The notes under the pieces: generated by a model
Told to the model about the DNA's origin: nothing
The model's input: the letters and a program-made list of their open reading frames with translations, nothing else
The model's database searches: none
Part shown: one piece after another, positions 1-7,943 of the stretch
Layout of the letters: the number at the start of each line of letters is the position of its first letter
How positions within the stretch are numbered: position 1 is the stretch's first letter
Position numbers and translations under genes: made by a program
NCBI RefSeq assembly: GCF_009905615.1
Contig: NZ_JAAAKW010000019.1
Coordinates: forward strand, 1 to 64,000
DNA: 64,000 nucleotides
Reading direction: 5' to 3'
Source of the DNA: Pseudomonas sp. SLFW
Lineage (GTDB): Bacteria > Pseudomonadota > Gammaproteobacteria > Pseudomonadales > Pseudomonadaceae

Positions 1-1534
1 CCTTGCCCCCATCCTCTTCCCATCCACCATCCAGGACACGCTGACCTCGGACGAGCTTGAGGCGCTGGACAACATCCTCCCCGGCCGCATCGCCAGTTAC
101 AACGGCATGGCGCTCGGTGATGTGGTGCGCACGTATTGGGGTGAGTTGGAAGGTCCGTTGGTCACGGTCGATGGCAATGACATGGGCTTGAACAGTGTGA
201 CGGTGAATTTCACCCGTGATCTGCTGGAGCAGGCGGATGGGGCGAGTTCCGAGGTGTATTACACCGTGACGGACCTGGCCGGCAATGTGTCGATGAAGTC
301 GGAAGCGTTGTCGATCAGCCTGCAACTGTCGGTCACCACCCCGCTCCCGGCCCCGACCATCAAGGAGGCCGCCAACAACATTCTTGATCCGGCCAACGCC
401 AGCGACGGCGCAACGGTGGTCATCGACACCTCGGCCAATCTGCGCGAGGGCGAGAAGATTGCGGTGCGCTGGGAGGGCCCGAAAGGCAGTGATTTCAAGG
501 AGCACGTGGTCACGGCTGAAGAAGCCGGGCAAGCCGTTTCGGTGATCATCTCCAGCGCGCTGGTGACGGTGAACGACGGGCAAACGGTGGTGGTGTCGTA
601 CAGCGTCATGCGTCGCAGCGGTGGGGTGCAGGAATCAGAGAAGGTGTCGCTGAAGATTCTCAGCACGGCGCTGGATCTGTCGGCGCCCACGCTGGACACG
701 GTCGGGCCGGATGGCGTGCTGCGTCCTTCGCTGATCACGGGCGACGAAGCCATTGCCCGGGCGACGTATCGCGGCATGCTCGCCACTGATGCCGTGAAGG
801 TTCGCTGGGTTGGCAAGACCCCGTTTGAAGGCGAATCACAGACCGTTGGCGACAGCACGCACTTGAAATTCACGATTCCCAAGTCGTTCATCGAAGCGAG
901 TAACGGGGAATCGGCGACAGTGTCTTATCTGGTGAACCGCGAGGGCACGGAAACGGAGTCGCACAAGCTTGAGCTGAGCGTGCGCGAGGGGCTGATTCTG
1001 GATGAGTCGCCGGTGGCGTTGCCGGGCAAGATTTACCTGATTCCTGGCCATCCCGATCTGCTGCCGCCCTTCCCTACCGGGACGACGGTGCAGCGTGCCG
1101 CCAGCGGCGGTCGCCCTCCTTATAGCTACACGTCCAGCGAGCCGAAGGTGGCCCATGTCACCGCAGAAGGTTTGACCTCCGTGCGCGGCAAAGGCACAGC
1201 GACGATCACGGTCACGGACGCCGCGGGTGAAAGCCGCAGCTATACGGTGTCAGTCACGGGCGTGATTCATTGTGAAGGCGTGGGTTCGGGCAATCTGACC
1301 CAGATGGAAGCGGCCGCCGCGGCCAAGGGTGGGCGCATTCCGAACATCAATGAGCTGATCGAAATCTACAACGCCTATGGCAGCCGCTGGCCGATGGGCA
1401 CCCAGAATTTCTGGTCCTCGACCTGGGCCGTGAATTTCCTCGGCGCGAAATGGTACTACGTGAAAAACATGCAGACCGGGCAAGACTTCAAGCTGCTGCA
1501 CACCAACTCCAGCCTCGGCGTCGCGATTCGCTGA
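1..1534 (+). CDS. Ig-like repeat surface protein, 5' truncated by the window edge
   Basis: The reading frame is open from base 2, so this is the C-terminal part (about 510 residues) of a longer protein. An internal ATG at 107 is not a credible start. The visible part has three roughly 100-residue beta-rich repeats with the pattern V-x-V-x-W-x-G ... F-x-I-P ... V-x-Y-x-V, then a Big2-like bacterial Ig segment (ending near SYTVSVTG). A C-terminal domain of about 90 residues follows, with GGRIPNINELIEIYNA and NFWSSTWA, which resembles DUF1566 / C-type-lectin-like modules that cap adhesins. Families of this shape are cell-surface or secreted adhesins in pseudomonads. The role here is inferred, and the signal or anchor would lie upstream of the window. 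A related protein is encoded at 33211-34287. Confidence 0.8.
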   Translation, partial: LAPILFPSTIQDTLTSDELEALDNILPGRIASYNGMALGDVVRTYWGELEGPLVTVDGNDMGLNSVTVNFTRDLLEQADGASSEVYYTVTDLAGNVSMKSEALSISLQLSVTTPLPAPTIKEAANNILDPANASDGATVVIDTSANLREGEKIAVRWEGPKGSDFKEHVVTAEEAGQAVSVIISSALVTVNDGQTVVVSYSVMRRSGGVQESEKVSLKILSTALDLSAPTLDTVGPDGVLRPSLITGDEAIARATYRGMLATDAVKVRWVGKTPFEGESQTVGDSTHLKFTIPKSFIEASNGESATVSYLVNREGTETESHKLELSVREGLILDESPVALPGKIYLIPGHPDLLPPFPTGTTVQRAASGGRPPYSYTSSEPKVAHVTAEGLTSVRGKGTATITVTDAAGESRSYTVSVTGVIHCEGVGSGNLTQMEAAAAAKGGRIPNINELIEIYNAYGSRWPMGTQNFWSSTWAVNFLGAKWYYVKNMQTGQDFKLLHTNSSLGVAIR

Positions 1535-1557
1535 TGCTCTGAACCACCCCTGTCCGT

Positions 1558-1592
1558 GGGCATCGCTGCGGTCCGGTGATGCCCTCGATTTT
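1558..1592 (+). terminator. Possible rho-independent terminator after the Ig-like gene
   Basis: A 7-bp stem, GGGCATC (1558-1564) and GATGCCC (1578-1584), encloses a 13-base loop and is followed by TCGATTTT. It lies 24 bases after the stop codon and before the next gene. The T-run is short and interrupted. Confidence 0.45.
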
Positions 1593-1629
1593 CGCGTTTT
1601 AACGCAACACTACAATTCCAAGAGAGATC

Positions 1630-2106
1630 ATGAACGGTTCAATACATCTTCCACCTTCGAACGTCCTCCCTTTTGACAAGGATTCGCGCTTCAGCGCGGT
1701 GGTCAACGGCAAGCCGTTTATCACGACACGTCTGCAAGGTATTGCCTGCCTGCGCTCTGAGCTGGAAGGCGTCCAGACCCGGCAAATCTGGAAGATTCAC
1801 GCGACGGGAAAGGTCGCGCACCGGCGAACGGTGTTCGGTTTTTTCATCGATCAATCGTTGCAACCCGGCACCTACGACCTGGTGCGCAACGAGCGGGTGT
1901 CGGCGGTCTACCACCTGACGCCCAAACAACAGGCGCTGGTGTTTCATTCGCGGGATTTTCAAGATGGCACGCTGACCCTTCTGGAATGCAACGTTGAAAC
2001 CGGTCGGCTGCGCGGGACGTTTGAGTTCTCGATCCCGGCCATCGATTTCAACGTGACCCGGGGCGAGTTCAACCTGGTGTGCCGTGCGGGTAAAGCCATC
2101 TGCTGA
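1630..2106 (+). CDS. Hypothetical protein, beta-rich, 158 aa
   Basis: This is a 158-residue protein without signal peptide or membrane segment. The start ATG has a purine-rich AGAGAG just upstream. The sequence is beta-rich and ends with a RLRGTFEF strand followed by a C-terminal FNLVCRAGKAIC segment. This resembles small lipocalin-like or DUF6252-like domains in which a GTF(E/S)F strand recurs, but I do not recognise the family with confidence. It follows the Ig-like surface gene on the same strand at 95 bases, so it may be a companion, although a possible terminator lies between. Its stop codon abuts the stop codon of the convergent hydrolase gene. Confidence 0.65.
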   Translation: MNGSIHLPPSNVLPFDKDSRFSAVVNGKPFITTRLQGIACLRSELEGVQTRQIWKIHATGKVAHRRTVFGFFIDQSLQPGTYDLVRNERVSAVYHLTPKQQALVFHSRDFQDGTLTLLECNVETGRLRGTFEFSIPAIDFNVTRGEFNLVCRAGKAIC

Positions 2107-2787
2107 TCAAGGCGCCAAGTGCCTGGCGATCTGTTCCGCCGTGTCTTGCAGACAGGCTTCATAACTGACGCCCGCCGCCTTCAATGGCTTGAGGTCATGG
2201 TTGGCGGTGGGCAACCAATGGACGTGGATTGCGGAGGACAGTGTGTAGCCCTCGACGGTTTCGCGATTGCCCAAGGCGTCGCGTTCACCCTGAACGATGA
2301 GGGTCGGGGTCTGGAGTGCAGCCAGGTGCTCGACTCGCGGCTTATCCGGTTTACCTGCGGCGTAGAACGGGTAGCCAAGGCAGATCAGCGCGTCGGGTTG
2401 CAGCTCATCGGCCAGCAAACTAGCCATGCGACCGCCCATGGATTTGCCGCCGATGACCAAGGTGCCACTGACGCAAGCACGAACCGCCGTATAGACCTCG
2501 CGCCAACAGTCCAACAGCTTGGGTTTCGGGTTGGGCGGGCGTTTGCCACCGTCGATCCGGCGCTGGGCCATGTAGGGAAATTCAAATCGCAGCACCCCGA
2601 CGCCCAACGCGGCGAGCCGCGTGGCGATGTCGTCCATGAACGCACTGTCCATCGGTGCACCGGCGCCGTGGGCCAGGATCAACGTTGCGGGCGCGTTCCC
2701 TTCGAGGGAAGCCGGGGCGTTCCACAGCCAGCCGCGTTCTTTTGCCAGCCGGGCGCAGGGGTCGGCGTGAGGAAGTGATGTGCTCAT
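2107..2787 (-). CDS. Alpha/beta hydrolase, KANL3/Tex30-like
   Basis: This is a 226-residue alpha/beta hydrolase. The order of motifs fits the KANL3/Tex30 (abhydrolase_11) group: oxyanion segment LAHGAGAPMDSAFM, nucleophile elbow GGKSMGGRMA with the catalytic Ser, acid QGERDALG and the histidine in NHDLKP. It is cytosolic with no signal peptide, and the substrate is unknown. I chose the ATG at 2787 because homologues begin shortly before this point. ATGs at 2805 and 2853 are possible but would add residues with no family support. It is convergent with, and directly abuts, the upstream hypothetical gene. Confidence 0.85.
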   Translation of the reverse strand: MSTSLPHADPCARLAKERGWLWNAPASLEGNAPATLILAHGAGAPMDSAFMDDIATRLAALGVGVLRFEFPYMAQRRIDGGKRPPNPKPKLLDCWREVYTAVRACVSGTLVIGGKSMGGRMASLLADELQPDALICLGYPFYAAGKPDKPRVEHLAALQTPTLIVQGERDALGNRETVEGYTLSSAIHVHWLPTANHDLKPLKAAGVSYEACLQDTAEQIARHLAP

Positions 2788-3681
2788 GAAGTCTCGGCTC
2801 GCCATGCAGTTCGGGTGAAAGGGGTTGGATGTTAGGGGAAGACGCGGGTTCACGAAACCTGTGGGCCATCGAAGATCCCTGTGAGAGACCCCGGCGCGCC
2901 CACCTCATGAAGATACCCACCCGCGACAGCCCCGGTTCAGCTTGCGGTACTTACCCTTTCAGAACACTTCGGCATAAAGCGCCGCTGCCTTGAGCGCCCC
3001 AAACCATACGCAACCGGGCGGATTCATCGGCGTGTGAGCTTTTTGTCCGGTGCCGGTCGATCAACCGTGACGATCTCCGGCCTTGCCTGCCAGCTCGGGC
3101 CAAACATTTTTTTGGCAGCAACAAGTGCAAATGTCAGCGGCTTTTGTATACAACTTCGAAGTAGAAACGCACCTCCCACGCGCAAGGAACGCAGGGAGTG
3201 AAGCGTTTCAGCGACCTTCGAATCCGGTGATCGCTGCGCCTCGCAACGGGGCGCAGCATCCTGTCATTTCGACGCGTCGAAGTGTCGCATCCCCCTGTCT
3301 TGAGGCTTCCATCGCCGATCAAACCCGTCTAAGCTAGGCGCCACAGTGGTCCGGCGACAGCTGGCCACAGGTTTGGCGTAAGGATTGTGCACGACCGCTC
3401 AGCCCTCTTGCAGACAGACAGCGCAGCCCTGTCCGTCACCCGCAGGGTTGTATCCAATTTTTCTCCCATTCACGCGCGCTGCCTCACCCGCCTGTTCCCC
3501 GCCTTCTTCGGCCCACTTGGGCAGATCGCTTCTGCGCACGTTCGCAGAGGCCTCTGTTGGAGCAACCCGACAATCGTCCCGCAGGCCCCGGATTCCGCTT
3601 CGTTGCGGCAAAGGGTCTACGCTTAAATCGACGTTGCGGTCGTTACCACACATAACAAAACCCAAACCGTGGAACCTTAGA
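2788..3681. other. Long non-coding stretch upstream of ccoN
   Basis: About 890 bases hold no convincing gene. Short open frames here (for example 3083-3337) lack a ribosome site, family resemblance and typical Pseudomonas composition. The frame of ccoN is open back to 3385, but family length and sequence put the ccoN start at 3682. The region contains a perfect TTGTATACAA palindrome (3144-3153) and a small hairpin near 3103-3121. I see no TTGAT-N4-ATCAA Anr box, so the ccoN promoter resembles the constitutive cco1 type rather than the Anr-driven cco2 type. Confidence 0.6.
3144..3153. promoter_or_regulatory. Orphan TTGTATACAA palindrome (GntR-type operator candidate)
   Basis: This is a perfect 10-bp palindrome, identical to the one at 59591 in the puuE control region. 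It lies about 530 bases upstream of ccoN and 357 bases upstream of the divergent hydrolase start, so its target is unclear. FCD-type GntR regulators of the VanR kind bind sites of this form. Confidence 0.4.
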
Positions 3682-5124
3682 ATGAGCACTGCAATCACTC
3701 CGACTGCTTATAACTATAAGGTAGTCCGCCAGTTCGCCATCATGACGGTGGTCTGGGGCATCCTTGGCATGGGGCTCGGTGTCTTCATCGCCTCACAACT
3801 CGTGTGGCCTGACCTGAACTTCGGTCTCGAATGGACCACGTTCGGACGCCTGCGCCCGTTGCACACCAACCTCGTGATCTTCGCCTTCGGTGGCTGCGCG
3901 CTGTTCGGCACGTCCTACTATGTCGTCCAGCGAACCTGTCAGACGCGGCTGATTTCCGACGGCATGGCGGCCTTTCACTTCTGGGGCTGGCAGGCCGTGA
4001 TCATCGGCGCCATCGTCACGCTGCCGATGGGTTACACCACCACCAAGGAATACGCCGAGCTGGAATGGCCCATCGCGATCCTGTTGGCCATTGTCTGGAT
4101 CACGTATGCGCTGGTGTTCTTCGGCACTATCGTCAAGCGCAAGACCAAGCACATTTACGTCGGCAACTGGTTCTATGGCGCCTTCATTGTGGTGACGGCG
4201 ATGCTGCACATCGTCAACCACATGTCGCTGCCGGTGAGCCTGTTCAAGTCGTATTCGGCCTACTCGGGCGCCACCGACGCGATGATTCAGTGGTGGTACG
4301 GGCACAACGCCGTAGGCTTTTTCCTGACCACGGGCTTCCTGGGGATGATGTATTACTTCGTGCCGAAACAGGCCGAACGCCCGATCTATTCCTATCGCCT
4401 GTCCATCGTCCACTTCTGGGCGCTGATCACCCTCTATATATGGGCGGGCCCGCACCATTTGCACTACACCGCCCTGCCCGACTGGGCACAATCACTGGGC
4501 ATGGTGATGTCGATCATTCTGCTGGCCCCGAGCTGGGGCGGCATGATCAACGGCATGATGACCCTCTCCGGCGCCTGGCATAAATTGCGCACTGACCCGA
4601 TTTTGCGCTTCCTCGTGGTGTCGCTGGCGTTTTACGGCATGTCGACCTTCGAAGGGCCGATGATGGCGATCAAGACCGTCAACTCCCTCTCGCACTACAC
4701 AGACTGGACCATCGGCCACGTGCACGCCGGGGCGCTGGGCTGGGTGGCGATGATTTCCATCGGCGCGGTCTACCACATGATCCCGCGCCTTTACGGCCGT
4801 CCGCAGATGCACAGCATCGGATTGATCAACACCCACTTCTGGCTCGCGACCATCGGCACCGTGCTGTACATCGCCTCGATGTGGGTCAATGGCATCACCC
4901 AAGGGCTGATGTGGCGGGCAATCAACGATGACGGCACGCTCACCTACTCCTTCGTCGAAGCGCTGCAAGCCAGCCATCCGGGTTACATCGTGCGCGCGCT
5001 GGGCGGGGCGTTCTTCGCCAGTGGCATGCTGCTCATGGCCTATAACGTGTTCCGCACCGTGCGTGCCTCGAACGCCGAAGAAGCTGACGCCGCCACCCAG
5101 ATCGCTGTCGTGGGAGCGCACTGA
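3682..5124 (+). CDS. ccoN: cbb3-type cytochrome c oxidase subunit I
   Basis: CcoN is the catalytic subunit of the high-affinity cbb3 oxidase in the inner membrane. It reduces O2 at a heme b3-CuB site. The 480-residue length is normal. Key ligands are visible: the histidine in HTNLVIF for low-spin heme, WWYGHN (about residue 208) and GPHHLHY for CuB, the tyrosine in LITLYIWAG that cross-links to a CuB histidine, and IGHVHAG for the two hemes. The chosen start gives MSTAITPTAYNYK, as in other pseudomonads; the longer open frame from 3385 is rejected. The stop overlaps the ccoO start (TGATG), so translation is coupled. Only one ccoN is present here, whereas many pseudomonads carry two tandem cco sets. 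Confidence 0.97.
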   Translation: MSTAITPTAYNYKVVRQFAIMTVVWGILGMGLGVFIASQLVWPDLNFGLEWTTFGRLRPLHTNLVIFAFGGCALFGTSYYVVQRTCQTRLISDGMAAFHFWGWQAVIIGAIVTLPMGYTTTKEYAELEWPIAILLAIVWITYALVFFGTIVKRKTKHIYVGNWFYGAFIVVTAMLHIVNHMSLPVSLFKSYSAYSGATDAMIQWWYGHNAVGFFLTTGFLGMMYYFVPKQAERPIYSYRLSIVHFWALITLYIWAGPHHLHYTALPDWAQSLGMVMSIILLAPSWGGMINGMMTLSGAWHKLRTDPILRFLVVSLAFYGMSTFEGPMMAIKTVNSLSHYTDWTIGHVHAGALGWVAMISIGAVYHMIPRLYGRPQMHSIGLINTHFWLATIGTVLYIASMWVNGITQGLMWRAINDDGTLTYSFVEALQASHPGYIVRALGGAFFASGMLLMAYNVFRTVRASNAEEADAATQIAVVGAH

Positions 5125-5735
5125 TGATCAAGCACGAAGCACTCGAAAAGAACATCGGTCTGCTGGCGATTTTCATGGTCATCGCGGTGGCGGTGGGCGG
5201 TCTGACGCAGATCGTGCCGCTGTTTTTCCAGGACGTCACCAACCAGCCGGTCGAAGGCATGAAGCCGCGCCCGGCGCTGGAAGTCGAAGGTCGGGACGTG
5301 TTCATCGCCAACGGCTGTGTCGGCTGTCACTCGCAGATGATCCGGCCGTTCCGCGCAGAAACCGAACGCTACGGCCATTACTCCGTGGCAGGCGAAAGCG
5401 TCTGGGATCACCCGTTCCTGTGGGGCTCGAAACGCACCGGGCCGGACTTGGCCCGCGTCGGCGGCCGCTACTCCGATGACTGGCACCGCGCGCATTTATA
5501 CAACCCGCGCAACGTGGTGCCGGAGTCGATCATGCCGGCCTACCCCTTTCTCGTGGAAAACAGGCTCGACGGCAAGTTGACCGGTCGCAAGCTGGAGGTC
5601 CTGCGCAGCCTCGGCGTGCCGTACACCGACGCGGACATCGCCGGTGCCGCCGACGCGGTGAAAGGCAAAACCGAAATGGACGCGCTGGTGGCCTACCTGC
5701 AAGGCCTCGGTACTGTCATCAAGAGTAAACGGTGA
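5124..5735 (+). CDS. ccoO: cbb3-type cytochrome c oxidase subunit II (mono-heme)
   Basis: CcoO is a 203-residue membrane-anchored c-type cytochrome that passes electrons from CcoP to CcoN. One N-terminal transmembrane helix (about residues 10-30) precedes the periplasmic domain with a single CVGCH heme-binding motif. The later methionine of MPAYPFL is the usual axial ligand region. The start ATG overlaps the ccoN stop by one base, and the stop lies at the beginning of ccoQ. Length and sequence are typical. Confidence 0.97.
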   Translation: MIKHEALEKNIGLLAIFMVIAVAVGGLTQIVPLFFQDVTNQPVEGMKPRPALEVEGRDVFIANGCVGCHSQMIRPFRAETERYGHYSVAGESVWDHPFLWGSKRTGPDLARVGGRYSDDWHRAHLYNPRNVVPESIMPAYPFLVENRLDGKLTGRKLEVLRSLGVPYTDADIAGAADAVKGKTEMDALVAYLQGLGTVIKSKR

Positions 5736-5740
5736 TCGCC

Positions 5741-5932
5741 ATGGATATCGGAATGATTCGAGGTCTGGGCACCGTCGTGGTGATGGTGGCCTTCATCGGT
5801 CTCGCGCTGTGGGTGTTCAGCCCCCGCCGCAAGGCCGAATTCGACGACGCGACCCTGCTGCCCTTTGCCGATGACCCCGAGGCCATCGCGCAACTGGAAA
5901 AAGCGAAAGCCTCCAGGAGCCACACAGAATGA
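5741..5932 (+). CDS. ccoQ: cbb3-type cytochrome oxidase subunit CcoQ
   Basis: This small (63-residue) subunit stabilises the cbb3 complex. It has one N-terminal membrane helix (MDIGMIRGLGTVVVMVAFIG) and a charged cytoplasmic tail rich in E, K and A. I placed the start at the ATG giving MDIG, which matches the family. A GTG at 5732 overlapping the ccoO stop is the alternative and would add three residues. The stop overlaps the ccoP ATG (ATGA). Confidence 0.93.
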   Translation: MDIGMIRGLGTVVVMVAFIGLALWVFSPRRKAEFDDATLLPFADDPEAIAQLEKAKASRSHTE

Positions 5933-6909
5933 CTACGTTTTGGAGCCTCTACGTCACGGTCCTGACGCTGGGCACGATTTTTTGCCTGACCTGGCTGCTG
6001 CTGGCGACCCGCAAGGGCCAGCGCGCCGACACCACCGACGAGACCGTCGGCCACTCGTTCGACGGCATTGAGGAGTACGACAACCCGCTGCCCAAGTGGT
6101 GGTTCATGCTCTTTGTCGGCACCATCATCTTTGCGCTGGGCTATCTGGCGTTGTACCCCGGCCTTGGCAACTGGACCGGCCTGCTGCCGGGCTACGACTA
6201 CGCCGACAACGACAAGAAAGTCGCCTTCTCGGACGGCAAGACCGGCTGGACCGGTGTACACGAATGGGAGAAGGAAATGGCCCGTTCGGACGCGCGTTTC
6301 GGGCCGATCTTTGCCAAGTTCGCCGCGATGCCCATCGAAGACGTCGCCAAAGACCCGCAAGCGCTGAAAATGGGCGGTCGCCTGTTTGCCTCCAATTGCT
6401 CGGTCTGTCACGGCTCCGACGCGAAAGGCGCCTACGGCTTCCCCAACCTCACCGACGCCGACTGGCGCTGGGGCGGCGATCCGCAGACCATCAAGACCAC
6501 CATCATGGGCGGTCGCCACGCTGTGATGCCAGCATGGGGTGAAGTCGTCGGCGACCAGGGCGTGCGGGATGTCTCCGCGTTCGTGCTGACCCGACTGGAC
6601 GGCCGCAAGCTGCCCGAAGACGCCAAGGCCGACCCGGTCGCCGGGCAGAAAATCTTCGCCGCCAACTGCGTCGCCTGCCACGGCCCCGAAGGCAAAGGCA
6701 CCGCCGCCATGGGCGCCCCCAACCTGACTCACCCTGGCGCATTCATCTACGGATCGAGCTTCGCGCAGTTGCAACAGACGATTCGGTACGGGCGTCAGGG
6801 GCAGATGCCTGCGCAGGAATTGCTGCAAGGGAACGACAAGGTGCATTTGCTGGCGGCGTATGTGTATAGCCTTTCTCATGGGGAGAAGGCGGCGGATCCG
6901 CGGGAGTGA
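5929..6909 (+). CDS. ccoP: cbb3-type cytochrome c oxidase subunit III (di-heme)
   Basis: CcoP (326 residues) is the di-heme c-type subunit that takes electrons from soluble cytochromes. There are two N-terminal membrane segments (about residues 5-25 and 55-75), then two cytochrome c domains with CSVCH (about 158-162) and CVACH (about 244-248). It is last in the ccoNOQP operon. The usual next gene, ccoG, is here displaced about 1 kb by a toxin-antitoxin pair. Confidence 0.96.
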   Translation: MTTFWSLYVTVLTLGTIFCLTWLLLATRKGQRADTTDETVGHSFDGIEEYDNPLPKWWFMLFVGTIIFALGYLALYPGLGNWTGLLPGYDYADNDKKVAFSDGKTGWTGVHEWEKEMARSDARFGPIFAKFAAMPIEDVAKDPQALKMGGRLFASNCSVCHGSDAKGAYGFPNLTDADWRWGGDPQTIKTTIMGGRHAVMPAWGEVVGDQGVRDVSAFVLTRLDGRKLPEDAKADPVAGQKIFAANCVACHGPEGKGTAAMGAPNLTHPGAFIYGSSFAQLQQTIRYGRQGQMPAQELLQGNDKVHLLAAYVYSLSHGEKAADPRE

Positions 6910-7057
6910 GGAATGGGAAAGATAGGCCCGCACTGTGGGCTGGCGGGGTCCTTCTTGGTTACATATTGAAGATTGAGTGAGGCACATAAGTGGCTTAGGA
7001 TGCGAAATCACGTAGCGTAGCAACGTAACTACATCAAATATAAAGCAGGTCCCCCCC

Positions 7058-7309
7058 ATGATCACTACGATTTCCAGCCGCGAATTCAATCAAGACACCA
7101 GTGGCGCAAAAAAGGCGACTAGAGAAGGGCCGGTTTTCATCACCGATCGCGGTCGGCCAGCGCACGTACTGCTGACGATTGAGGATTATCAAAAGCTTAC
7201 TGGCGGATCGGTCAGCATCGTCGATTTGCTCGCAATGCCCGGCATCGAAGACATCGATTTCCATCCGAAACGTGCCGTTATCACGCCCCGAGACGTGGAC
7301 CTTTCCTGA
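7058..7309 (+). CDS. Type II antitoxin, Phd/YefM family
   Basis: This is an 83-residue antitoxin. The N-terminal part (ITTISSREFNQDTSGAKKAT) is the Phd/YefM DNA-binding fold, followed by GPVFITDRGRPAHVLLTIEDYQKL, the standard Phd core. The C-terminal tail that would wrap the toxin is present. It is coupled to the toxin gene by a TGATG overlap. Proteins of this kind neutralise the toxin and autorepress the operon. It interrupts the cco locus between ccoP and ccoG. Confidence 0.9.
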   Translation: MITTISSREFNQDTSGAKKATREGPVFITDRGRPAHVLLTIEDYQKLTGGSVSIVDLLAMPGIEDIDFHPKRAVITPRDVDLS

Positions 7310-7761
7310 TGTATCTGCTCGACACCAACGTGGTGTCCGAACTCAGGAAAAATCACAAGGCGGCGCCGAGCGTGCGCAGGTGGGCGGACCGAACGCCCGC
7401 CGCAAGCCTCTATCTCTCTTCAATTACCGTGCTTGAACTGGAGACAGGCATTCTAAGACTGGAACGACATGATTCAACGCAATCGGCAATGCTGAGGACC
7501 TGGCTTGATCATCACGTACTGCCTGCATTTTCGGGACGAATCTTGCCCGTTGACGCCGCAGTGGCCCTGAAATGCGCCCGGTTGCACGTTCCAGATCCGC
7601 GCAGTGAATACGATGCCATGATCGCTGCCACGGCGTTGGTTCACGGTATGACAGTGGTAACCCGAAACACCGCTGATTTTTCAGGCAGCGGCGTGAAGGT
7701 GATCAATCCGTGGGTCAGTCAGCTGAATGAAACACTTGCTCCCTACGGGACAGAAGACTGA
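7309..7761 (+). CDS. Type II toxin, VapC-family PIN-domain ribonuclease
   Basis: This 150-residue PIN-domain protein starts with MYLLDTNVVSEL, where the first acidic active-site residue is D5. It continues with the conserved Glu of SSITVLELETGI and the two Asp residues of PRSEYDAMIAATA and TRNTADF. All four acidic residues expected for Mg-dependent RNA cleavage are present, so the toxin looks intact. It closely follows FitB/StbB-like VapC toxins. Its start overlaps the antitoxin stop. RNA target unknown. Confidence 0.92.
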   Translation: MYLLDTNVVSELRKNHKAAPSVRRWADRTPAASLYLSSITVLELETGILRLERHDSTQSAMLRTWLDHHVLPAFSGRILPVDAAVALKCARLHVPDPRSEYDAMIAATALVHGMTVVTRNTADFSGSGVKVINPWVSQLNETLAPYGTED

Positions 7762-7856
7762 CCTGAAACCATCAACGCATGCGCCCACCACCTTCGGGCA
7801 AAACAGACCGTGCAGGTCGCCCCGTCGACTAAAATCACAGGGAAAAGAGGCACCGC

Positions 7857-7943
7857 TTGAACACCACCAACGACCCCGACCGGCACGCACTGGCCGAGGC
7901 AATTTCCCAGCCGTGGGACGCTTTGATGAGCACATGCCAATGA
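7857..7943 (+). CDS. Putative 28-codon leader peptide coupled to ccoG
   Basis: A TTG-start frame of 28 codons has a good ribosome site (AAGAGG, 7845-7850) six bases before the start. It ends exactly at the ccoG ATG with a four-base ATGA overlap (7940-7943). The peptide begins M-N-T-T-N-D-P-D-R and has no recognised domain. The spacing and the coupled stop/start suggest it is translated and feeds ribosomes onto ccoG, which has no strong site of its own. Because it is short, it could instead be the remnant of a gene cut by the toxin-antitoxin insertion. Confidence 0.4.
   Translation: MNTTNDPDRHALAEAISQPWDALMSTCQ

Noticed and set aside
3083..3337. 84-codon open frame upstream of ccoN
   Set aside because: No ribosome site, no recognisable domain and atypical composition.
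3385..3681. N-terminal extension of ccoN by 99 codons
   Set aside because: The extension is Pro/Ser/Arg-rich with no membrane helix. The known CcoN length fits a start at 3682.
3671..3710. HrpL (type III secretion) box before ccoN
   Set aside because: GGAACC occurs at 3671, but no CCAC half lies at the required 15-16 base spacing, and the gene is not an effector.
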